Positions 49,747 through 60,869 of a stretch of 64,000 nucleotides of DNA are shown here, in pieces; position 1 is the first letter of the stretch; every line of letters starts with the position of its first letter. Under the pieces are notes generated by a model that saw only the letters and a list, made by a program, of their open reading frames with translations, did not search any database and was not told the DNA's origin. Position numbers and translations under genes: made by a program. This DNA comes from Meandrina meandrites (Eukaryota > Cnidaria > Anthozoa > Scleractinia > Meandrinidae), in NCBI GenBank assembly GCA_963693305.1, contig OY855905.1, positions 39,163,695-39,227,694 on the forward strand, written 5' to 3'.

Positions 49747-50190
49747 TTAAAAGTGTTGCAAGTAATTACTGAGAGAATTCCCGGTACGAAGATGTGCCTC
49801 ATAAGCCTCCAGCCAAATCAAACCTTTCATGACGACCTGGTAAAACGTGTTGTCATCCGTCCACTCCGATGTATCGTAATGGCAAATTTGCGTGCAGCCA
49901 TCTTTGCTATCCCAAGTGTGGTTGTCGCTGCTTGCTGAATTCATCACCCTTCCATCGCGTTTTCTCAGACAAGAGGAAGGGTCGCTAACCACCATTTGAG
50001 GGCAGGAACTAGGATAGTCGCCTGGGATGTAAATCCTCAATGTGTACTCTCTGTTGTTGGTGCATGTTACTCTGATCTCGACTTTAGTGTTATCAGTTGG
50101 ATCGATCCAAGTCACACTGTTTCGAAAATACCGTTCAAGCAAATCTTTCTCGAATGCAAGCCTCTTTTGCCGAGATGCTGACCAAGGCAT
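49747..50190 (-). CDS. UBC/E2-like small protein, copy 1
   Basis: Single exon, 147 aa, ATG at 50190 in MPWSAS, shared by all three copies. Features: an N-terminal helix (RLAFEKDLLERYF), a beta-sheet-like middle, LRIYIPGDYPSSCPQMVV (as in the strand-YP-P part of E2/RWD folds), then H-T-W, twelve residues later Q-I-C-H-Y, and a C-terminal helix KGLIWLEAYEAHLRTG. The His...Cys spacing resembles the E2 active-site region, but there is no HPN. From memory, similar proteins occur in bacteria; not searched. No signal peptide or membrane segment, so it should act in the cytosol or nucleus. An E2-like conjugation role is inference. Confidence 0.65.
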   Translation of the reverse strand: MPWSASRQKRLAFEKDLLERYFRNSVTWIDPTDNTKVEIRVTCTNNREYTLRIYIPGDYPSSCPQMVVSDPSSCLRKRDGRVMNSASSDNHTWDSKDGCTQICHYDTSEWTDDNTFYQVVMKGLIWLEAYEAHLRTGNSLSNYLQHF

Positions 50191-51404
50191 GATGATAAAA
50201 ATATATCAGCTTCTGAACACTTCAGCGAAGGCTTCTTGGAGAGGCTGCGGATAAAATTGAGCTGTTAATTTTTTTGTGTTTATACGAAACCTAATTTCTC
50301 AGAAAAGGTCGCTTGCGCAGGTTGACCTTCACAAGAGCTGTGATCTTTCTTAGAAATTCGTCCCAAACACGTTCAAATGGCGATTGTTTTTATTAATGAA
50401 TTCTCAAGGCAAATTGCAACTGTTCGACTTTGTCGATTCTTCGAACTTTGGCATTCGTTATCGAATGTGACATAATTTTTCTCCGTACCGCATTATAAAC
50501 TTTAAAGATTCGCCAAATGAAGTTAAAACCTGTCGGTACGCATTCATTATGATTTTCAAAATTCGACTTTCTTCTTCATAGTGCCGAGGCCGTTTATTTG
50601 GTTGTTTTTTTTATCTGGGCGACAAATCGACAGAGACAGGTGCAAAAGGAATTCTGGTTTTCCGGGAAAGCTGTGCAAGAAATCGAATCCAGATTAAAAT
50701 GTTTCATTTTGGCTTGTATTTGTTGATCGCATATTTTCCCTGCACACAGGAAATAAATTTGACGTCTGCATCAGGGTCCTATATAGGCGCTTCGGGGTTT
50801 AACAGGTTATTCGGTAATTATCGCGACACCTTCAACTATACTTCTTCCTGAGAAGGAGACCATATTGCCAGAAAAACAATTTGGGGGGTCTGTTTGATCT
50901 CTAGAAGCAATCATTAATAATCCACTTACAATGTTGCGAACGGTTAACATTTTAATTCACATGGGTATGCTCCACTGCGCTGAGAAAAATACGCTCTTTT
51001 TGCTTTTCGACTGCACAATTCGGAGACACGTTGAGACATTAATGGCTTTTATTCACCCAGACCTTTTCAAAAGGAATGAATAACGTCAACTTTGTCTGGG
51101 CTCTAACTTCCGGTATATCGCCACAGGGTTTGTTTGATGTCGTTTCCAAGAAAAGCAGGAACTTCAACTTGTGCGATGATCAAGATGGACTCGGCGCTGC
51201 GATACATCAGGTGTCAATTGGTTTTGCTACACTCTACACAAAAATGATAACCTAATAAATCTAAATGACTTATTTCTGATCTTTAAATATTAGGAAGGCA
51301 ACAGCTAGCTACCTCTTGATTCAGTTGTTCGAAACAAGAGTATCACAAACGTTTCGCTACTTCCATGTCTACTACATTTTAAATGTTACAATTGTTCACT
51401 GTGT

Positions 51405-51851
51405 TTAATAATGCTGCAAGTAATTACTGAGAGAATTCCCGGTACGAAGATGTGCCTCATAAGCCTCCAGCCAAATCAAACCTTTCATAGTGACTTGGTA
51501 AAACGTGTTGTCATCTGTCCACTCCGCTGGCTTGTAATGGCAAATTTGCGTGCAGCCATCTTTGCTATCCCAAGTGTGGTTGTCATTGTCGGCAAAATTC
51601 ATCACGGTTCCGTCGCATTTCCTCAAGCACCAGGAAGGGTTGCTGACCACCATTTGAGGGCAGGAACTAGGATAGTCGCCTGGGATGTAAATCCTCAGTA
51701 CGTACTCTCTGTTGTTGGTGCATGTTACTCTGATCTCGACTTTAGTGTTCCCAGTTGGATCGATCCAAGTCACACGGTTTCCGCGAAAATACTGCTCAAG
51801 TAACTGCTTCTCGTATCCAAGTCTCCTTTGTTGTGATGCTGACCAAGGCAT
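51405..51851 (-). CDS. UBC/E2-like small protein, copy 2
   Basis: Single exon, 148 aa, ATG at 51851. Very close to copy 1, with one extra residue (FRGNRVTW) and changes mainly around the variable loop between the PQMVVS block and HTW. Keeps YPSSCPQ, HTWDSKDGC, QICHY and the C-terminal WLEAYEAHLRTG. The downstream DNA is also similar to copy 1, so the two arose as a direct tandem duplication. Same functional caveats as copy 1. Confidence 0.65.
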   Translation of the reverse strand: MPWSASQQRRLGYEKQLLEQYFRGNRVTWIDPTGNTKVEIRVTCTNNREYVLRIYIPGDYPSSCPQMVVSNPSWCLRKCDGTVMNFADNDNHTWDSKDGCTQICHYKPAEWTDDNTFYQVTMKGLIWLEAYEAHLRTGNSLSNYLQHY

Positions 51852-52027
51852 GATGAGAATACGCTGCTTAACGCTTCTGCAAGGGCTTCAAGTGGCGGCG
51901 ATGGAGATGTGTGAGTCGTTTATTATAATTATTTTCGTTTTTACTTTTGAGGCTTTCATGGAAACCTTATTTCGTGGAAAACAGTGCATGCGCATCTTGC
52001 TATAGTATGGTAACTCTAGCACTAGCA

Positions 52028-52219
52028 AACCCGGCGTCATATGTGGGTTGAGTTTGTTGTTGGTTCTCGTCCCTGCTCCGAGGGTTTTTCTCCGGGTTCT
52101 CCGGTTTTCCTCCCTCCACAAAAACCAACACTTCCAAATTCCAATTCGATCGGGAATTCGAGGGCCACAGGTTTGTCAGTCGCGAGACTGTTATGTGCTA
52201 CCCTCGTTAAACAAAGTCA
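52028..52219 (+). mobile_element. SINE type B, copy 3, 5'-truncated
   Basis: Starts inside the head at ACCCGGCGTCATATG; the tRNA-like boxes are missing. The body and CTCGTTAAACAAAG end are as in the full copies. Confidence 0.8.
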
Positions 52220-52234
52220 AGGACCATCAAGCAA

Positions 52235-52389
52235 TTAAATTCGACGATTGTGCGACGTATAAATCGAATTAGATTCGTGTGGTAAATTAAATTCGTCCTA
52301 GACGTTGTATCCGTGTTGGTAAGACGGATACTATATCGATAGCGCGTCTTCAGTTTAGACGTCGCACAACAGACGCATCGAATTAAATG
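52235..52389. repeat. Small inverted-repeat element (MITE-like)
   Basis: ATTAAATTCGACGATTGTGC at the left pairs imperfectly with the right end (GCACAACAGACGCATCGAAT), about 30 bp each. A related block, ATTAAATTCGACGTCTAAA, is at 52995-53090. Target duplication not clear. Confidence 0.5.
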
Positions 52390-53934
52390 CATACATTATT
52401 TTAATGAATGTATCACAAACAAATTATGTAACGCCAATGAGCCCGTGGTAAATTTTGTTCATGTCGTATGCGCTCACGCTTCTTTTGCTCCGCTTTCAGG
52501 CGGTTTTTTGCACTGTCGAAGTCAATTTTAATATGCCATCGTGGAGTAAAACTTTGTCCCCTTCCGATAGGAAAACAAACTATTTAATTCAGCAAAAGTA
52601 TACAAGTAATTACCCTTGCCTAGCCTGTACCGACGAATTGCAAGCCTAAGTTAATGATATACGGGAATTACTGTCATAGTGAGTGTCTTTCTCAATATTT
52701 ATCGGGTAGAACGCTCGTGAAAATTTCTTGGCATTCGAAACGCTTTCTTTAACTTTCCTTCATCGTATGCTGCCCAGAGCAATTACCAACACCCTGCACT
52801 CTGATACTGCTACTCCGTTACGATGAACATCTTCATCTTTAACTGATTGCAATTAACTTGCACAAGAAACCTTCACTTCATCACTACCAATGTTTTTTGT
52901 TTCGCCTGGTCGACCGTTAGTTTTGGCGGGAACATTCTCGCCACTGGTCAGAAGTGCTGAAGACTCGGGTAAGGATTTAAATTCGGTTGTATTAAATTCG
53001 ACGTCTAAATCAGGCGGCAATTAATGTCGACTAATAGACGAATTCAATTGGAATTAAATTCGTCTGAATTAAATTCGACGTATAAACAGGGCCTTAGCGA
53101 CGTCAGCGGCGACAAGTATTACAACGAAAGTTTCTTTCCTAAAAGCCGTTTGGCTTGACTTGAACACTTACTTGAACACTTAAGTTAGTCAAGTTATGGA
53201 TATAATGTTATCTTGAGTGCGCGGAGACATGGTCAGAGGAAGGTTATACAGGACCTATCAGTGTACGCATGCATGAGATAATTAGACCACATATGACCAG
53301 GCAAACGGCGACAAAGCATGCGGATGGCTCTAAAACACGAAAGGACATATCATGTCGCAGCGAAATTTAGCAGCGACATGACGCCTGCCAGTCAGTCGAT
53401 TTTTACCCCCGCTTAGTGTATTACTTTCCACCCAGCGAAAAGAGCCTCTTTTACCCTCCCTAGTTAGGCGAGGGTTTTTCACTTTCGAACTGTTATACGC
53501 CGATCTTGGCTCTAGCATCTTTGACAGAAGGTAACGAGCTAAAGATAAAAGCATAAATAGTTTTAATAAACTAAGACAAGGAATAACGCATGTTGCTTTC
53601 ACTCGCATGACCTTCCACAATCTTCGCTGTTTGTCCGCGCTCCTAGATATATCTCCATTTTAAATGCGGATAATTTTGTTTTTATAGCTATAACAGTATG
53701 AAACCTAAATAATTAACTTTAGATTTATGTTAAATGAATAAGAGCTTCGTGCGTACATAATATCTCGTAGACGGCTGAACAATTCATGTTACTTAACTCA
53801 AATGACAAAACAACTATTATTCGCTTCTGGCCGTCGGGCCTCACTTGTCAGTTGCTTATCAGTTTAATACTACAACGATTTCTCAGCTATCAGTTAGCAA
53901 GGACAAAGTAAGTTCAGTGACTATCAAAAACGCT
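52390..53934. other. Spacer with a second ATTAAATTCGACG repeat block
   Basis: About 52985-53095 belongs to the same inverted-repeat family as 52235-52389. No gene supported; the plus frame at 52455-52649 has no features I recognise. Confidence 0.4.
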
Positions 53935-54946
53935 TCAATTTTTTATCGCGCTGGTGATTGTTTCGCCAAGCGATGATTCCAGTTGCTTTGCTTTTTCTCT
54001 CAAATCACTCGCTGCTTCGCATCCCTTTTCAGCGACCAAATCTCTGATGTTAAAGCCCAGATCCACAGCATCCCAAACCAAAAACACAGCACTCAATCCA
54101 CTGATTACTCCCCCAGTAGCCTTGACACCCACTGTTGCTCCAGCTTTGCTAGCGTTACCAATGGTGCTTGCCCCTGCTTTTACGCCAGCAGTTCCACCCT
54201 TCGTGGCACCGGCCAGGGCTTTAGACGCGGTGTTAACTAGCGCTCCAGTCGAAGTTTCAACAGCAGTTATGATTGCTGCCCCCGCGCCAGCCTTGGTTGC
54301 TACCTCAAAAACGGTTTTTATTGCAGCTCCAGCACAAATTTTGACAATGGTATCTGCGCTTATATTTAAACAGGCAAGAACACTTTTTATTAGCATAACA
54401 ACAATGTGATTCTGCCCAAATAATGTGACAGCAAGCCTAGCGAGAAAGCACAAACGTAGTACATTTTTCGGCGTTTCTTTCCATTCCTGAATTTGCTCCG
54501 TTACTTTCTTTACCGATTCATGAGCACCTTGAAAAGCTTTTTCTGCATCTTGGAGTTGAGTGGAATTTATGGCAGCCTCTGCAGCCGCTGTACCCAGATT
54601 TGTGGTAGCACCAGCAGCTCCGAACGCAATTCCTGCTATCAATAAAGGTGTTGCAGCACCGGCTGTCAAAACTGTGGCGATTCCCCCTCCAATGGTCAAC
54701 ACACCTCCAATGATACCAGCACTGTTTCCCGCGACAGATGCAATTCTACAGTCCCACCACACTTTATCAAGGTAATCAGCCGTGGCATAAAGTTGTTCAA
54801 TGGCATTTCGTTTGGCAAGATCCATGTCTTCTACTTTCATTGCGAACTCTTTCAGTTGTGCCTCAAGTTGCTGCTTTTCGATCTTGGATAGATTTTCTTT
54901 AAAAACCGGCATATTGGGTTCCACAATAAACACAGCTTGTTCACGT
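53935..54946 (-). CDS. Apolipoprotein L-like protein 1, terminal exon
   Basis: Open frame of ~332 aa. A coiled N-terminal part has DYLDKVWWDCRIAS. A Gly/Ala-rich helical hairpin follows at about residues 65-122 (SAGIIGGVLTIGGGIATVLT, PLLIAGIAFGAAG), the hallmark of the APOL family. Then comes an Ala/Gly/Lys-rich segment and a C-terminal block, VFLVWDAVDLGFNIRDL, typical of APOLs. An acceptor TTTTAATTTCAG lies before 54946, so an upstream exon is likely. The first ATG is at 54912 and the GTG further up is not a real start. No signal peptide, so probably intracellular. Vertebrate APOLs insert in membranes and some are immune-induced; whether that applies here is inference. Confidence 0.8.
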
Positions 54947-56559
54947 CTGAAATTAAAATGATTATACTGGATTTATTTATCACTTCAAGTAGTTCCGACG
55001 TTTGTGCATTTCCATCTACGTGTAACTATACAGTCGAAACCAAAAAAAATATTCTGACGCACATACCAAAATAATGTAGTCATTTGTGGAAAGTTTACTG
55101 CATGTGTTTTCAACAATCAGAGACGAGATGACGTAGGCTGACTTTTTCTCTTTCAATTGGCTACGTCTTGTCATTGAAGCAGTAGCTTCAATGATAACAA
55201 CTGAAGCATTTGGTTTTCGCTGCCATGTTTTACTGTCTGTTTTTTTTTCGTGTTGTGGCCATGACAGCGGCTTGAGTTTGAAGACACGTGGAATACCTGA
55301 TTTGATAAAAGCGACGAAAGGGGCGATACATTTCCCGGGTATATTTTCGGCGCGCGTGGAAGTCTGATCCGCGCATCACAATCATCTTTCGTAGCCTAAC
55401 TCTTTCAAAGGTATGTTTGTGGTTTGTTTCTCTGTCCGTCGGTGTTGTGTACATAACACAAGAACACATCTATTATTTCATTTAGAAGAAACACGTTTCC
55501 CCCAGACATGCATTGTTCACAGACACTGAAGTGTTTTCCAAACAAAGACGTGGCACTCGTATCAAAATCTTTAAAATTTCACTTAAACTGAAAAAATGGA
55601 GCTTGGAATTGCTGTTAAATCTATTCTGTGGCTTAAAGTAACTTAACAAAGCTTTCGGAAAATCGCTTTTTCCTTCGCTATCGGACCCTGCCGGCCATAA
55701 CTTTTAATGCGTTTAATTCGTTTGAACTAGATCGAAACAACCTCGTGGGGCAGAAAATAAACACGATTTAATCATGATTCGCGCAGTGCACCGCACGATG
55801 TGAACACTTTTCCGCAGTAAATCATGTTTTAGTTGTGACCAGAATAAACATGTTTCAGTCTAGTGAACGCAGTATAAGCGAAGCAAGTCTCTTCCAAGTT
55901 TGAAATAATACACTTCCGCTTACAAGAAAACACAGAACAAATACCTTTTCCCCTTTCAATTGCATTTGTTTCTCTTTCATAAATTAATTCGTGTAAAAAT
56001 AAGCAATAAACTCACCCAACCAATCGGCTTGCTCTAGCTTTTGATATTTGTTGTGTTGCACAAACGCGTCCTGGTTAGGTTTCCTCCGCTTATCATGAGT
56101 CGAGTTGCGGCCTCGGTTGAATTGGTTTTCACATCTCAAGTCTGATATATTCAAGACAGGTGTTTGCTTGTCAAAGTTCTCATAATTTTAATAAATGTCG
56201 ACCGATTTCCAAGAATCGAAAATACTCGGAAACGTTCATTAATAACTGATGGTTCTGTTGTCGTGTATAAACAGGTGAAATGCTTTGGAAAGTTGGTAGA
56301 ATGAAAAAATGGAAATGGTGGAAATGTATGAATATTGAATCTTGATTTCTCGAACCTCGAAAAATCTCTCAAAAATTTTTTTTATGGAATTATTTTATTT
56401 CCATTTTTGGAAAAGAGCTAGAAATTTTAATGAGGAGTAGAAAATCTTTTCATTTTTTCCTTTTTCTACTCCGAAGTGTTGAAGAATCCTAAAATAGGAC
56501 CAAACGTGCACCCCATAATCAATTTCTAAAAAAGGAGATGTTAAACTAAAATTAGAAAA
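54947..56559. other. Region between APOL-like 1 and E2-like 3
   Basis: Should contain the 5' exon and promoter of APOL-like 1, which I could not place. Otherwise AT-rich DNA without supported genes. Confidence 0.35.
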
Positions 56560-56783
56560 CTCAATCTATCGGACTACGTGGACAACAATAGTAACTGTTG
56601 CAAACTCTGTTGCGCTTAAGACATTGTAAATATTAGTTTTTAGTTTTTAGTTAAGTATTTTAAATATTTTCAGCTTAGCATTATAAAAAGTATTTTAGGT
56701 ATTTTAATTGTGTCCCCAATTAGTCCATAAGGGCTAAACACATAGACACGGTAATAAAGTTTTTATCTTATCTTATCTTATCA
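56560..56783 (+). mobile_element. Non-LTR retrotransposon 3' end
   Basis: Ends with AATAAAGTTTTTATC and a (TTATC)n tail at 56762-56783, the style of L2/CR1-type LINE ends. No coding part is left. It lies just upstream of E2-like copy 3. Confidence 0.5.
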
Positions 56784-56867
56784 CAGAAACTGAAAAACAG
56801 TTTAAAAATTCAACTATTTTCATATTTGCTTCACTTTCTTGGAACCTTCGCGAAACGTACTCTCACC

Positions 56868-57311
56868 ATGCCTTGGTCAGCATCTCAGCAAAAGAGGCTT
56901 GCATTCGAGAAAGATTTGCTTGAACGGTATTTTCGGAACCGTGTGACTTGGCTCGACCCAACTGGTAACACTAAAGTCGAGATCAGAGTAACATGCACCA
57001 GCAACAGAGACTACACATTGAGGATTTACATCCCAGGCGACTATCCTAGTTCCTGCCCTCAAATGGTGGTCAGCAACCCTCCCTATTGCTTGAGAAAAGG
57101 CTATGGGATTGTGATGGATTTACCCAATGATGACGACCACACTTGGCGAAGCAAAGATGGCTGCACGCAAATTTGCCATTACAAGCCAGTGGAGTGGACA
57201 GATGACAACACGTTTTACCAAGTCACTATGAAAGGTTTGATTTGGCTGGAGGCTTATGAGGCACATCTTCGTACCGGGAATTCTCTCAGTAATTACTTGC
57301 AGCATTATTAG
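56868..57311 (+). CDS. UBC/E2-like small protein, copy 3
   Basis: Single exon, 147 aa, opposite strand to copies 1-2. ATG at 56868 chosen because MPWSAS aligns with both others; an in-frame ATG at 56826 would add 14 residues. Keeps His91 and Cys103 (HTW...QICHY), YPSSCPQMVV and WLEAYEAHLRTG. Differences cluster at residues 69-90 (SNPPYCLRKGYGIVMDLPND), a loop that also varies between copies 1 and 2. Intronless and compact, compatible with retro-copying or horizontal origin; neither is shown. Lies between the two APOL-like genes. Confidence 0.65.
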   Translation: MPWSASQQKRLAFEKDLLERYFRNRVTWLDPTGNTKVEIRVTCTSNRDYTLRIYIPGDYPSSCPQMVVSNPPYCLRKGYGIVMDLPNDDDHTWRSKDGCTQICHYKPVEWTDDNTFYQVTMKGLIWLEAYEAHLRTGNSLSNYLQHY

Positions 57312-58896
57312 AACCAAAGAAACTGAATTTCGGTAGAACAATACGTGAACATTTTCAGCTTAATTATAAGAGTAGAGTAAAGGAATTTTTTTTCTTGAAA
57401 ATAATCAAAAGGCGCCATCCAATCCATTTCTTATGCCTTTTTTTACGGAGGTTAGCATCAAAGAACTTAACACCAGCAGACTTGTAGGCAGCAAAAAGAA
57501 CTTAAACACCAAAAATTAAATAATTTTCGACCAGACAATATATGCGAATTAAAAATCGTTCTGTTAAACGGTCTCACTGTGTATTGGAAACGGAAATCCT
57601 TTGAGTATGTAAAAGACAAAAAGAAATGCCATGCAGACAAATCAGTATAGATCAAGAGCCCATGCAATATGCTACGATTAGATATATACCATTTTTCCCT
57701 AATAAAGCTTACTCTAAATTCAAATGGTCAGATTTTTGTCACATCACAAACCTGTACGCAATGACTTGTGGCATCACTAGTTGTTGTAGCCTCCTTCTCA
57801 GCCGTTATTTGGCTTGTGTATTTTAATATATTTTAATAACGACTGAGAAGGAGAATTCAATATTTGGGGGTGTCAGAATGTACATTATATCATGGCATTT
57901 GTGCTAGTGTCACAATTTGAACCTACCCCGCTAATAGCGCAACTTTGGTCGTATTAACGGGGTTTCACTGAATCAGTGCTATCATAAAAACAGTGTTTTA
58001 ACTAAAGTGAAACATATCGTTTGATCGCGAGAAAACTCGATTGACCCAGAATATTATTTGGTACATTGCCTGCTTGCCTTTTTTCTGGTTTCCAAATTTG
58101 GGAGCACATATGACTAGTCAGCTTTCTCCAGGGTGTAGGAGATCTTTGTTTTTAGGATCAGTTAAAAGACAGGATTCTACAAGGGTATTTTTGTAAATGG
58201 CTATGTTCCACAAAAGCTGATGACAGAGTAACGAATTTCACTTCAAGCTACGCATACTAAAGAAACATTGAAACAACATCGAAAAATTCTACAGAATTAA
58301 TTGTGTCTGTGAGCAAGTAAAACACTCAATTTAAAAAAGATAAAAATAGCAACTCCCTTCCATGCGTGTATCAGACTATTCCAGAAATTCCCATGTCTCC
58401 CAATCCCCCAATCCGGCTTGCTTATATTAAATACAGCTGTGTATGCACAAGCAGCATAAAATACAAAATGGTAAAAAGGTTAACATAGGCTTCATTCTAG
58501 ACTTGACTCATACTGGTGTACTGCCAAATCACGTGGATACGATGTCAGTTCAACGCAGGTAGTGGCCCCCCTCACCAGTATAAGCTAACAGTTAACCGGA
58601 ACTAATTTGCGCCTGGGTGGAACTTTGAACTATGAACTTTATACTCCTTTATACTTCTTGTTGGATGAGCAGTCCCTCAAAAACTCGTCATCTTTGTCAA
58701 AAATGTCTTCACACAAATCCTTGACTGACTAAGGCTTTTCTAGAATTACTGATGCATAAACAACTGAACTTCTTGTTTGAGTTGCATACCTGGAAAGTAG
58801 GTCTAAGCTTTGTGCAAGACCACTATTATTATATACATTGACATTTAGAAAACCTCACAATGTAACAAAGAGAGCATTGTTTATTGAGATTACGAG
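57312..58896. other. Spacer with no gene seen
   Basis: Contains a near-perfect 19-bp inverted repeat (57791-57809 / 57835-57853, CTCCTTCTCAG...). Otherwise AT-rich, with no supported frame. Confidence 0.4.
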
Positions 58897-60038
58897 TCAC
58901 ACATGCAGAATTGCTTCCAATTCATCTGCTCTATCTCTGAGGCATCGGGCCGCATCTGAACCTTTAACGTTGATTATATCTCTGACAGTGAAAGTCAGCT
59001 CCATGGCATCTAAAACTAGGAATGCTGCACTAGCTCCAATAATCAAACTACCTCCGAGTTTTGTTCCAACTTTTCCAACAGCACTGGCTCCTTCTTTCAC
59101 GGCTACGTTACCAGCATTGGAAGCTGTCTTAGAACCAGCTTTACTGAGAACTTTAGCTCCAGCCTTTGTTCCAGCTTTTCTAGAGGCCCTGATTACTATA
59201 ATAAAAATAAATAATAAAAAAAAAACATATTTATGCAGGATGACCATTTCAGTTATAAAAACTGCTATCAACATGGGTCCTACTATCTTTTTGCTTACTT
59301 TCCTAGCAACAAAAGCTCCTGTGTTTCCAACTTTTCTGGCCCCTGCGTTCACGCCAACACTGATGGCTTCTCTGGAACCGGTCTCAATGAGCTCTCTAGT
59401 CGCTGCCGTTGCTACCTCTGTCACACCAAGTCTCAAAGCTAATTCAGATACGGCTTGGACTCCAGATTTAGAAAGCGTTTTAGCAAGAAGATCAGGACGA
59501 ACAAGACTCTTTATGAAGAGAACTGCCAAATGGTTTGTACCAAGCATTCTGGAAGCAAGACCGGCAAGAAACACCAGTCGGAGTTGACTCTTGCCATCTT
59601 TTAGCAGGCGAATTTTTTCCCGAACGTCCTTTATCGCACGGTTAGCATTTTCCACGGCACCATCGGCTGCCTGGGTAAGAGAGTTATTGGTGCAGGCTTC
59701 TAGAATATTCGAGCCAAGGTTTGTACAAGCTCCGGCCGCTGAAAATGCTGTTCCCACTATTAACAAAGGGGCAGCTGCACCAGCCGTCATGAAAATAGCG
59801 ACTGCTCCTCCCACTGTAAGCAAACCACCTAGGATTCCGGCACTGCTTCCACAAGCGGAGGCCAACTTGCAGTCCTTCGACACCTGATCGAGATAATCAG
59901 CAGATTCACGGAGATTTTTAATCGCATTTTCTACAGCAACGTTCATTCCCTGAACATTTTCTACGATGGCATTGACTTCTTGCACAATTTGCTCCATTTC
60001 AGCTTGATTCACGTTATCCTCTTCGTCCTCATTTATGT
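58897..60038 (-). CDS. Apolipoprotein L-like protein 2, terminal exon
   Basis: Open to ~380 aa. Same layout as copy 1: DYLDQVSKDCKLAS, a Gly/Ala hairpin (SAGILGGLLTVGGAVAIFMT, PLLIVGTAFSAAGA), LGTNHLAVLFIKSL, an Ala/Gly/Lys-rich part, and the C-terminal AFLVLDAMELTFTVRDI. An acceptor GTGCCTTAG lies before 60038. The frame continues upstream only to a TTG, and the first ATG is at 59997, so a 5' exon is expected. Between the central repeat and the C-terminus is an extra AT-rich stretch (59180-59255) coding a second hydrophobic run, MVILHKYVFFLLFIFIIVI, absent from copy 1. No in-phase GT/AG pair removes it. Confidence 0.78.
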
Positions 60039-60869
60039 CTAAGGCACAAAAATACTTATTTACGGCCAAATAATAAATACAAATCTTAGCTCAATGCTGG
60101 GTTAATAGTAAATTATCCATTATATCTAAATGCGGGTCATGTGGGAAAACGGGGGATTGGGTGGTGGGGGGGTTGGGTTGACAATTCCGGCACAAAAAAA
60201 ATCGTGCAAGGCAAACGGTTATCTCCCGCAACAAGCCTGCAAGCAGTTGATCAGTCAAAATAATTAATGAAAGTAAACTGGCCGGCATATGTTTTTTTTT
60301 CTGTTTTAAAAACGTCCTATATAGCTTGCACTCCTAAAGCCAATAAGTGTAGCGGCTTTTGTATTCTTGCAACACTACAGCTTCTCTTCTGTAGCAGTTA
60401 CTATTCTTTTTGGGGCTTTAGAGCCATTGTTACGGCTTCTATTGATCTTTCAAAGGGTAGCCAGCCATGCATTTTGCAAGGGCTGCTACCCGACCCCTAA
60501 AGAGCCTTGCCGACAACGTAGGCTACAGAAATTATGCGCTGAAAATGTTTTACTGGGCTATCAGCTCAAAACCCAGAGACTAGATACACAGAGATACACA
60601 GTCTGGAGTCAGAAATCTCAAGGTGTAATGTAATGGCATCATTGATCTCTGATGTTGTTTAGCAAGAGCCGGAAATATTTCCTGTTTCGGTTTTCAGCTG
60701 TCTCGGTAACTTTTGGTTTCGCCGTTGTATATTGGGAAAGCCCCCGGGAAATGCCCCCTTTGAATCGAATCGAAAACGAAACATATACAGACAGGAAATG
60801 CACTGTAATTTATTTGTATAAATTCACGTACCTTTTTTATAGAACAACTACCAAACACAGTCACGCAAG

